Source: Chloroflexota bacterium | GTDB lineage: Bacteria; Chloroflexota; Dormibacteria; Dormibacterales; Dormibacteraceae | Assembly (NCBI GenBank): GCA_005880855.1 | Contig: VBGM01000012.1 | Coordinates: 1 to 64,000 of the forward strand | Length of the DNA: 64,000 nt | Direction of reading: 5' to 3' | Shown: piece by piece, positions 57,984-64,000 of the stretch | How the letters are laid out: the number at the start of each line of letters is the position of its first letter | How positions within the stretch are numbered: the first letter of the stretch is position 1 | Position numbers and translations under genes: made by a program | Notes under the pieces: model-generated | What the model was told of the DNA's origin: nothing | The model's input: only the letters and a program-made list of their open reading frames with translations | The model's database searches: none

Positions 57984-58072
57984 CGCCGCACCTCCAGATG
58001 GCCGCGGCCGGATGGCGCGGCGATTGTCACCCTTTCCCGTCCCCTACATGAAAAATCATCCATTAATTCGTG

Positions 58073-58098
58073 TTGACGCGTCTGGCCGGGTCTAGAAT
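58073..58098 (+). promoter_or_regulatory. Possible promoter of the sedolisin gene (TTGACG / TAGAAT)
   Basis: TTGACG (58073-58078) and TAGAAT (58093-58098) are separated by 14 bp, shorter than the usual 17, so the pair is tentative. An AT-rich stretch lies just upstream, which is rare in this window. Confidence 0.35.
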
Positions 58099-58134
58099 TT
58101 CCGCCACGATCTAGCCCGGCTGGACGGGAGTCGT

Positions 58135-58140
58135 AGGAGG
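58135..58140 (+). promoter_or_regulatory. Strong Shine-Dalgarno (AGGAGG) of the sedolisin gene
   Basis: AGGAGG is 6 nt before the ATG at 58147, the best ribosome site in the window. It contrasts with the many genes that have none and marks a leadered, probably well translated message. Confidence 0.7.
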
Positions 58141-58146
58141 AGAGGG

Positions 58147-59505
58147 ATGTTTTCGATGTGGGCGCGCGCCCAATTGGCGCGCGTGGCCGCCTGTGCGGTG
58201 GCCGCGCCGTTGCTGTTCGCCGGGGTCGCTCCGGTGTCGGCCGGACACCCCATGACCCCAGCCTTCGGCAGCGATTCCCAGGTCGATTACATCGACGACT
58301 TTCAGCCCGATGCAGGAGGGCTACCGATGCTGGGTTGCCTGCACTCGACCCCGATCGGCTGCTTCGGCGCCGACACCATCCGGCCTGCGTATGGCATCCC
58401 TACTTCTAACGATCCAACGATCAACGGAACCGGCCGCACGATCGTCATCATCGATGCGTTCAAGAACCCGAACATCCGGACAGACCTGGCCCATTTCGAT
58501 GGCTTCTGGAGTATTCCCGCCGCGCCCAGCTTCACCATCCTGTCGCCGTTCGGCGACCCAGGTTTCGATGCCACCAAAAAGATCCAGCGTGGCTTCTCAG
58601 TCGAGATTTCGATCGACGTCGAGTGGGCACACGCCGTCGCGCCGGGAGCGGCGCTGGTGTTGGTTCAGGCCACCAGCGAGAAAGACGTCGACCTCGTCGC
58701 CGCCTTGAAGTACGCAGTCGACAACAACCTGGGGGACGTGATCACCCAGAGCTTCGGCGAGGCCGAGTCGTGCATCGACCCGGTCGTCCTTGCGGACCAG
58801 CATGCCGCGTTCGAGGACGCCAGCCGGCTCGGAATCACGGTCCTGGCCTCGTCAGGCGATCAAGGCGGGGCTAGGCAATCATGCGATGGCACGACTCTGG
58901 TGGCCGGTCCTTCAACCCCGGCGTCGGACCCCGAGGTCCTCAGCGTTGGAGGCACGAAGTTGGTAGCAGACAGCTCGGGCGCATATACCTCGGAGACCGC
59001 CTGGAATACCGCCATGGGAGCGGCGACCGGAGGCGGAGGAGCCAGCGGAGGAGGGTTCAGCACCCTGTACCGCCGCCCCGGTTACCAGGCACCGTTCCAG
59101 AAAAACAACAAGGCGAGAGGCGTACCCGACGTCGCCTATAACGCGTACTTCACGCGTAGCACGGGCTTCATCGCGGTGTACAGCGGCATCACGCCCCCCA
59201 AAACGAATCCGCTCGGTGTCATCGTTGTCGGCGGTACCAGCGCAGGAACGCCTCAGTGGGCCGGGATCGCGGCCCTGGCCGCGCAGATGGCCGGGCACCG
59301 GCTCGGGTCGATCAACAAGGCGCTGTACCACATCGCCAAGAGCGACGCCTACTCCAGCGCTTTCCACGACGTAACCGCCGGGAACAACAGGTGGGGCGGA
59401 CTCCCCGGCTTCGACGCCGGACCGGGTTGGGATGCTGTCACCGGCCTCGGCACGCCGAACGTCTCGAGCTTGCTTCCCTTGCTGGCCGCCGGCGAAGATG
59501 GCTAA
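58147..59505 (+). CDS. S53 sedolisin-family secreted protease without prodomain
   Basis: The 452-residue protein has a signal peptide (about 1-32, ending VSA-GHP). It carries the S53 triad: EISID with Glu153 and Asp157, SSGDQGGARQSC, and VGGTSAGTP with Ser365. The C-terminal FHDVTAGNNRW and GPGWDAVTGLGTP make the calcium site. Unlike the enzyme at 38297 it has only about 60 residues before the catalytic domain, so the usual prodomain is missing. It is probably exported as a soluble acid-active peptidase. A frameshifted gene overlaps its stop. Confidence 0.88.
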   Translation: MFSMWARAQLARVAACAVAAPLLFAGVAPVSAGHPMTPAFGSDSQVDYIDDFQPDAGGLPMLGCLHSTPIGCFGADTIRPAYGIPTSNDPTINGTGRTIVIIDAFKNPNIRTDLAHFDGFWSIPAAPSFTILSPFGDPGFDATKKIQRGFSVEISIDVEWAHAVAPGAALVLVQATSEKDVDLVAALKYAVDNNLGDVITQSFGEAESCIDPVVLADQHAAFEDASRLGITVLASSGDQGGARQSCDGTTLVAGPSTPASDPEVLSVGGTKLVADSSGAYTSETAWNTAMGAATGGGGASGGGFSTLYRRPGYQAPFQKNNKARGVPDVAYNAYFTRSTGFIAVYSGITPPKTNPLGVIVVGGTSAGTPQWAGIAALAAQMAGHRLGSINKALYHIAKSDAYSSAFHDVTAGNNRWGGLPGFDAGPGWDAVTGLGTPNVSSLLPLLAAGEDG

Positions 59506-59904
59506 AGGGCAGGGCACCAGGCAGTCGCCCTGGCAGCTGAAGACGCCGAGCGGATCGTCGGAGAACCAGATGTACAAGGACGAAGCCGCAACCCGCCGGC
59601 CCTGGTTTGCACGGTCGGCAAGACCGAGCTCCGATACCAGCTCCGGGCGATCGACGACCTCCACAAGATGCTGAAGGCGAATGGCGGCTGGGTGCCGCTC
59701 GGCAGCGCCGATGAGCAGAAACCCGCGGCCGAGGGCACGGTCGAGGCCTGGGGCCGATCAGTCAAGAACCCGGTCGGCGGTTGGTACGGATTGAGGAAGG
59801 GCTACCGCGGCCGTTTCGGCATGTACATGCCACCACTGCTGGAAGCGCTTGGCCTCGCAGAGGTCGAGCACAACGCCAAGAACAACCGGATGAGAGCGCT
59901 CTAG
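59498..59904 (+). pseudogene. Small conserved protein gene with a single frameshift
   Basis: The start ATG 59498 gives MAKGQGTRQSPWQLKTP and MYKDEAA, but translation in that frame then breaks down near 59590. From there the frame one base back gives PALVCTVGKTELRYQLRAI, WVPLGSADEQKPAAEGTVE and a Gly-rich end to 59904. Joined together these make a credible small protein of about 135 residues with no known function; from memory it resembles DUF6855. One missing base at about 59590 explains the break. It could be a real pseudogene or a sequencing error. It overlaps the sedolisin stop by 8 bp. Confidence 0.7.
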
Positions 59905-59917
59905 AAAGCTCCCGCCT

Positions 59918-61036
59918 TCAGGCGGAGGTCGGAACGGCGTGCATCCAGCCGTGAACATCTCGGGCTGCGCCACGCTGGATGTCGACAAGCTCCTGACGCA
60001 GCCGCATGCTGATCGCGCCGGGCTTGCCGGCGCCGACCGGCCAAGATCCGCCCGCCGATTTCACCGCTCCGACCGGGGTGATGACCGCGGCGGTGCCGCA
60101 AGCGAAAACTTCGGTGAGGGAGCCATCGGCGCAGCCGGACCGCCACTGCTCGACGCTGATGCGACCCTCCTCCACCCCGTAGCCCAGGTCTTTGCCGAGA
60201 GTGAGCAGGGCGTCTCGGGTGATTCCCGGCAGCAAGGTGCCGGTCAGGGCCGGCGTCATCAGCTTGGCCTTGGCGCCGGTGCCGAACACAAAGAACAGGT
60301 TCATGCCGCCCATCTCTTCGACCCAGCGGTGCTCGATTGCATCGAGCCACACCACCTGGTCGCAACCCTGCTCCGCCGCCTGCGCCTGAGCAAGCAGGCT
60401 GCCCGCGTAGTTGCCGCCGGTCTTGGCCTCGCCCGTGCCGCCGGGCGCGGCCCGGCTGAAGTCTTCGGACAACCAGACGGTGACCGGCTTGACCCCGGAC
60501 GGGAAGTAGGAGCCGGAGGGCGATGCGATCAGCACGAACGTCACCTCGTCAGACGGATGTACCGACAGGTTGACCTCGCTGGCGTACATGAACGGGCGTA
60601 GATAGAGGCTGTGCTCGGGGGCGGACGGCACCCAGTCGGCGTCCAGCCCGACGAGGAGGTCGATGGCCTCCACGAAAGCGCCATCTGGCAGCTCGGGCAG
60701 AGCCAGCCTCCGAGCCGAGCGTCTGAACCTGGTGGCGTTTGCCCCTGGGCGGAAGACGGCGACTCGGCCGTCCTGCAAGCGGTACGCCTTGAGGCCCTCG
60801 AAGACAGCCTGCGCATAGTGAAGGACGGATGTGCCCGGGTCCATCGAGATCGGCCCGTACGGCCGCACCTGCGCATCGTGCCAGCCACTCGCGCGATCCC
60901 ATCGGGCCGTCGCCATGTGCTCGCTGAACACCTTGCCGAAGCCGGGGTTGGCGAGGACGCGCTCGCGGTCGGCGGCCGGCACACGCTTGGCCACTCCTGT
61001 GACCGTGAACCTGACATCGACCGCTGCCGTGCCCAT
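59918..61036 (-). CDS. ilvE: Branched-chain amino acid aminotransferase
   Basis: From ATG 61036 the protein is 372 residues, matching the BCAT type II family. It has VLHYAQAVFEGLKAYR, LYLRPFMYASE, AKTGGNYAGSL with the PLP Lys region, VVWLDAIEHRWVEEMGGMN and ACGTAAVITPVG. It exchanges amino groups between glutamate and the 2-oxo acids of Leu, Ile and Val. AAAATT lies 7 nt before the ATG as a possible leaderless -10, and a strong terminator hairpin lies just upstream, so it could be regulated by its own promoter or by attenuation. Confidence 0.92.
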   Translation of the reverse strand: MGTAAVDVRFTVTGVAKRVPAADRERVLANPGFGKVFSEHMATARWDRASGWHDAQVRPYGPISMDPGTSVLHYAQAVFEGLKAYRLQDGRVAVFRPGANATRFRRSARRLALPELPDGAFVEAIDLLVGLDADWVPSAPEHSLYLRPFMYASEVNLSVHPSDEVTFVLIASPSGSYFPSGVKPVTVWLSEDFSRAAPGGTGEAKTGGNYAGSLLAQAQAAEQGCDQVVWLDAIEHRWVEEMGGMNLFFVFGTGAKAKLMTPALTGTLLPGITRDALLTLGKDLGYGVEEGRISVEQWRSGCADGSLTEVFACGTAAVITPVGAVKSAGGSWPVGAGKPGAISMRLRQELVDIQRGAARDVHGWMHAVPTSA

Positions 61037-61043
61037 GGCAAAC

Positions 61044-61049
61044 AATTTT
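61044..61049 (-). promoter_or_regulatory. Possible leaderless -10 (AAAATT) of ilvE
   Basis: AAAATT on the minus strand is exactly 7 nt before the ilvE ATG. It keeps A2 and T6 of TANNNT but lacks T1, so it is a weak match. Confidence 0.3.
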
Positions 61050-61064
61050 GACTCAAAACAAATG

Positions 61065-61090
61065 GAGGTCGAGCCTTTCGGCTCGACCTC
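61065..61090 (-). terminator. Intrinsic terminator or attenuator upstream of ilvE
   Basis: On the minus strand GAGGTCGAGCC pairs perfectly with GGCTCGACCTC around a GAAA loop (11 bp). It is followed by CATTTGTTTTGAG, a T-rich tail. It lies 28 nt before ilvE and 29 nt after the stop of a small upstream ORF. It could end that ORF transcript or act as an attenuator. Confidence 0.7.
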
Positions 61091-61119
61091 GCGAGAGGAA
61101 GGAAGGGGTGTTCTTCTGG

Positions 61120-61368
61120 TCAGATGAGCGCCGGGGCGGCCGCGACGGGCGCCTCGGCGAGAGCGATGGCGTCCAACCTGGGGTCCCCGGCGTCCGCCAG
61201 GACGGCGACCGGCGGGTGCTCCTGCTTGGCAACCGACATGGTCACCATGGAGAGGAGGTGGAGGGCAGGCCGCCCGCCGGCCCGGCGGCGAGGGGGCGGA
61301 GGAGTCGTGACCACCCTGTCGAGCATCTGTGCGAGCCCAGCTTCCAGGCGACGGTCGAAGTCGTTCAT
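61120..61368 (-). CDS. Possible small protein upstream of ilvE
   Basis: From ATG 61368 the frame gives 82 residues beginning MNDFDRRLEAGLAQMLDRVV, then a Pro/Arg-rich joint (TPPPPRRRAGG) and an Ala/Pro/Val-rich end. AGGAGG lies upstream but 14 nt away, which is long. I know no family. A terminator hairpin follows the stop. It is not a classic branched-chain leader peptide, because Leu, Ile and Val are not in runs. Coding status is uncertain. Confidence 0.4.
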   Translation of the reverse strand: MNDFDRRLEAGLAQMLDRVVTTPPPPRRRAGGRPALHLLSMVTMSVAKQEHPPVAVLADAGDPRLDAIALAEAPVAAAPALI

Positions 61369-61474
61369 TTGTAGTGAAAACGCCTCCTGCAACGGGAGTA
61401 CTCATTGGCATTCCTACCAGTGAGCAATCCGGTCCCAGGAGCCCTGAAGGCCCCGGGGAACCCCCGCCCTGGCG

Positions 61475-61642
61475 TCAGGCCGCGATGCGACGGGCCTGGC
61501 GATCGTCGAGCTCGTGAGCGAGCTTGACCATCTTCAGGCGCAGCGGCCCAGGGCCGAGAAATCTCGCGGCGAGGACCACCAGTGGCTTCACGACCGGCGC
61601 GGCGCTGACATCGCTGCCAAGTCTCGGCACCCTCACTCCCAT
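61475..61642 (-). CDS. Possible very small protein
   Basis: The ATG at 61642 opens 55 codons with PVVKPLVVLAARFLGPGPL and KLAHELDDRQARRIAA. The composition is reasonable, but there is no clear ribosome site or homologue that I know. It lies in a run of three small minus-strand frames. Treat as low confidence. Confidence 0.25.
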   Translation of the reverse strand: MGVRVPRLGSDVSAAPVVKPLVVLAARFLGPGPLRLKMVKLAHELDDRQARRIAA

Positions 61643-61694
61643 CCCGATTAGAAAACGCGCGCCCACAGCCGAGTATTGGCTTTGCGGAGATGCT

Positions 61695-61961
61695 TCACGC
61701 CACCGGCGGCGGCACATCCAAATCGAAGGCTGATGCAGCGTGACGAAGAAGCTGACGCTTGCGGTTCCACAGCCGCTCGATCAGCTCCTTTCGCGGCGGG
61801 ACACGCCCGCCGGTAAACACCCCGAGGGCGAGCAGCTCCCCGCGGGACATCGGCGCCGGCCAGTCGTCGGTCAGCGATGGCCTGGCCAGCATGGTCAGCG
61901 CCCGGTTGAGGCGCGTAAGCTCGAACGCATCACCGCCTGCAAAGCCGAACCCCTCATTCAT
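61695..61961 (-). CDS. Possible small soluble protein
   Basis: From ATG 61961 the frame gives 88 residues with FELTRLNRALTMLARPSL, PMSRGELLALGVFTGGRVP and KELIERLWNRKRQLLRHAA. It is charged and helical like a real protein, and GGAAGAG directly precedes the ATG. No family is known to me. The overlapping plus-strand frames look poorer. Confidence 0.45.
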   Translation of the reverse strand: MNEGFGFAGGDAFELTRLNRALTMLARPSLTDDWPAPMSRGELLALGVFTGGRVPPRKELIERLWNRKRQLLRHAASAFDLDVPPPVA

Positions 61962-62143
61962 CTCTTCCCTCTGCGCTCTCCCCTCCAGCACCGGACGCTG
62001 AAGCAACCAGGTCCGGCCTTTGCTTCGAGAAACGCTGTGGGCAAGGCGAGTACCGGGAGATGTCGGTCCGTTGAATCTGCGGGGCCGAGCGCTCGCGTCC
62101 TCTATATGCGAAGCTGGGCAGTTCGTAATATCCGCTAGGGGGT

Positions 62144-62149
62144 TAGGCT
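62144..62149 (+). promoter_or_regulatory. Leaderless-type -10 (TAGGCT) of sensor kinase
   Basis: TAGGCT is followed by exactly 7 nt and the TTG start at 62157. This supports the TTG and adds to the window-wide pattern. Confidence 0.5.
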
Positions 62150-62156
62150 CCTGTCC

Positions 62157-63920
62157 TTGGAGACCGCGGGTTATTCGGAGACCGGCCTGTGGGACCGGCT
62201 CGAGGCATTTCAAGCGGTGTCGGCCGAGATTGCCGGCGCCCCGGACATCGCGCACGTCGCGGATCAGGCCCTCCAGCTGGCCCTCGAGCTGACCGGGGCC
62301 GTGGTGGCTTTCATGGCCTTGGTCGACGACGCCGGCAACCGCCAGCAGGTGTATTCGCGCGCGGTCGACCCCTCGCGCCTCGTCACTGGCGACGAGATCG
62401 ACGAGCTTTTCGCTGCGGCATCGCTCGCGGGGTCGCCGAAGAGCGCGGCACGCATGCCCGACCCCGGCCTGAACGCGTACGTCGGCCTGCACCTGAAGGC
62501 GGGCGGTCGCATCGTCGGCATGCTCGGCGTAGCCGGGGGCACCGTCTACACGGTCGTGCAGCGCAGCGCGCTGTCGATTCTCGCCAACCAGGTGGCTGCC
62601 GCCCTCGAGATGTCGCGCCTCCAGCTACGCCGGCAAGAGCTCGTCGAGGCGCTCGTTCACATGCGCGCGGACCTCGATCGGAGCGAAAAGGAGCGAGTGC
62701 TCAACGAGGAGCGCGCCAGGTCTGCGCTGCACATCGAGAGGGCACGTGAGCTGGCGGTCAAAGCCCTGGTGGCGGTCTCGACCCATGCGCGGACGGGCGC
62801 CACTTTCGGCGCGTTCTACCGAGGACTCACGGAGAGCGTGGCCACCCTCGTTGGCGCGGGCAAGGTGCTGTTCTGGCAGCTGAATCAGGATCGGACGCTG
62901 ACTCCGATACCGGGCGCGCACGGCATCGAAGACGAGTTCATCGCCCGCCTCTACCCTGCGCCGGCCGAACCTTTTGGCAACGACCTGACCAGCCAGGTGG
63001 TGTACCAGGACCATGTCTTCAGGGCGGCGATGTCGGACGACGAGAACCCAGCGCATCGCGCTGTGCTGGAAGTGCTCGGCGTGTCGAGCGCCATCAGCGT
63101 TCCGTGGCGCGCAGGGGACCAGCGCCTCGGAGTGGTCGCCGCCTACGACTCGCGGCAGCGTGAAGGTTTTTCGTTGGAGGATGCGTGGCTCCTGCAGATG
63201 GTCGGACTCGCGGCGGGGCTGGTGTGGCAGCTGAAGCTGGCCGAGACCGACCTGAACAGCACCGTCTACCGGCTGCAGAAGGTGGATGAGGCACGCCAGC
63301 TTCTGCTGCGGAACATGTCGACCGCGGTGGACTCCGCGCGCCGGCGTTTCGCGAGCGAGCTCCACGACGATGCGCTGCAAAAGCTGACCGCCGCCGAGCT
63401 CCACCTCCAGCGGGCCAGCGACGATCACCCCGCACCGGTTGTGGACGCGCGCAAGCTTCTCGACCAGGCCGAACAGGCGCTGCGGAAGCTGCTCTTCGAG
63501 GTGAGGCCGCCGGCCCTCGAGGTGCCCGGAGGTTTCGAGGAGACGATCCGTGACCGGGTGGCGATGATGCGCACGATGACCGGCATCGAAGCCGAGATCG
63601 AGCTCGGGCTGCCCGACGATGAGCCTTACGAGATCAAATCCATCATCTTCCGGCAGGTGTCGGAAGCCCTGAACAATGTCGAGAAGCACGCCGCGGCCAC
63701 TCGCGTCCACGTCATGGTGAAGGCGCGGGACGGAGGGATTCATGGCAGAGTCATCGACGATGGGCGAGGCTTCGTCGTCGATGAACGCGATCACCTGCCC
63801 GGACACCTCGGCCTCCTCGCGCTTCGGGAGCGGGCTCTGCTCGCGGGCGGTTGGTGCGAGGTGACCAGCGAGCCCGGAAACGGAACCACCGTCGAGTTCT
63901 GGGTGCCGTCGGCTCAGTGA
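62157..63920 (+). CDS. GAF-domain sensor histidine kinase (NarX/DevS-type)
   Basis: The 587-residue protein has no membrane helix. Two GAF domains cover about 15-160 and 205-365, joined by a coiled coil (DRSEKERVLNEERARSAL). The HisKA_3 motif RFASELHDDALQKL carries the phospho-accepting His, and a HATPase domain has EALNNVEKHAAA and DDGRGF. It is a cytoplasmic NarL-class kinase whose GAF domains may bind a small ligand or heme; no heme ligand can be called. The TTG start is supported by a TAGGCT box at 7 nt. Its stop overlaps the response regulator start (GTGA). Confidence 0.9.
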   Translation: METAGYSETGLWDRLEAFQAVSAEIAGAPDIAHVADQALQLALELTGAVVAFMALVDDAGNRQQVYSRAVDPSRLVTGDEIDELFAAASLAGSPKSAARMPDPGLNAYVGLHLKAGGRIVGMLGVAGGTVYTVVQRSALSILANQVAAALEMSRLQLRRQELVEALVHMRADLDRSEKERVLNEERARSALHIERARELAVKALVAVSTHARTGATFGAFYRGLTESVATLVGAGKVLFWQLNQDRTLTPIPGAHGIEDEFIARLYPAPAEPFGNDLTSQVVYQDHVFRAAMSDDENPAHRAVLEVLGVSSAISVPWRAGDQRLGVVAAYDSRQREGFSLEDAWLLQMVGLAAGLVWQLKLAETDLNSTVYRLQKVDEARQLLLRNMSTAVDSARRRFASELHDDALQKLTAAELHLQRASDDHPAPVVDARKLLDQAEQALRKLLFEVRPPALEVPGGFEETIRDRVAMMRTMTGIEAEIELGLPDDEPYEIKSIIFRQVSEALNNVEKHAAATRVHVMVKARDGGIHGRVIDDGRGFVVDERDHLPGHLGLLALRERALLAGGWCEVTSEPGNGTTVEFWVPSAQ

Positions 63921-64000
63921 GGGAGCCGATCAGGGTCCTCATCGTCGAGGATCACCAGGTGGTGGCGGACGGCCTCGCGGCCCTGCTCAACGACCAGCCC
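63917..64000 (+). CDS. Response regulator receiver (truncated by window end)
   Basis: The GTG at 63917 opens REPIRVLIVEDHQVVADGLA, the receiver-domain start with the acidic Glu-Asp pair of the NarL/FixJ family. Only 28 codons are visible. It overlaps the kinase stop by 4 bp, so it is almost certainly the cognate regulator with an expected C-terminal HTH. Confidence 0.85.
   Translation, partial: MREPIRVLIVEDHQVVADGLAALLNDQP

Noticed and set aside
59580-59600. Programmed -1 frameshift in the small gene after the sedolisin
   Set aside because: There is no X-XXY-YYZ slippery heptamer or strong downstream hairpin at the break, so a base loss or sequence error is simpler.
61037-61411. T-box or branched-chain leader peptide before ilvE
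   Set aside because: I found neither the T-box AGGGTGGNACC core nor a short ORF with runs of Leu, Ile or Val; only the terminator-like hairpin remains.
1-64000. Mobile elements, CRISPR arrays or prophage genes
   Set aside because: No transposase, integrase, phage structural gene, Cas gene or regularly spaced repeat was found on either strand.

Overview
The window is a compact, GC-rich (roughly two thirds G+C by eye) bacterial chromosome segment with about 64 genes on both strands, very short gaps, many GTG and TTG starts, and start codons that overlap the preceding stop (GTGA, ATGA, TTGA). I see no rRNA, tRNA, CRISPR array, insertion sequence, phage or plasmid gene. The mix (Tad pilus genes, DUF881 pair, S53 proteases, PhaR, MrfAB, many apparently leaderless genes) suggests a soil-type Gram-positive-like or Chloroflexota/Dormibacterota-like bacterium; the phylum is inference and cannot be settled without a search.

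Left part (1-17825): the end of a TadG-like protein and a TadE gene; a minus-strand run of a phosphotransferase, PlsC-like acyltransferase, NAD(P)-epimerase and glutamate dehydrogenase; two DUF881 proteins; PhaR facing a phasin/histone-like protein; an amidohydrolase; a PLP dehydratase head-to-head with an FmdB zinc ribbon; an operon of MoeA-like molybdopterin-binding protein, DUF309 and HD hydrolase; then cysS.

Middle (17826-48532): a convergent, hairpin-rich intergenic region; an ECF sigma factor that seems to lack an ordinary start codon; the DNA-repair pair mrfA-mrfB; a second TadE-TadE-TadG locus; greA and an acyl-CoA ligase; a domain-fused phosphorylase-like protein; two CDF metal transporters; ppx facing fumC; a potassium channel; an operon of CDF transporter, GNAT, sedolisin lipoprotein, PrsW-like membrane protein and zinc-ribbon protein; LysE and GNAT genes; a GT87 mannosyltransferase-like protein; a DrrAB-type ABC exporter; enoyl-CoA hydratase and pruA.

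Right part (48533-64000): a translationally coupled operon with a nucleotidyltransferase-fold protein, a 1190-residue fusion of a GT2 processive glycosyltransferase with a GT-C mannosyltransferase-like half and an extracytoplasmic tail, a B12-dependent-type radical SAM enzyme, a beta-propeller lipoprotein, a DoxX protein and a second lipoprotein. This is my best candidate for an undescribed system, probably building or modifying a cell-surface glycan or glycolipid. It is followed by a ferredoxin reductase-like flavoprotein, a second sedolisin, a frameshifted small conserved gene, ilvE behind a strong terminator hairpin, some small ORFs, and a GAF histidine kinase with the first 28 codons of its response regulator.

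The strongest window-wide regulatory signal is a TANNNT hexamer placed exactly 7 nt (range 6-9) before many start codons, with no Shine-Dalgarno sequence. This is the layout of leaderless transcription, and it fixes several start codons here. Two divergent pairs (MoeA-like/cysS and ppx/fumC) have interlocked -10 hexamers on opposite strands.
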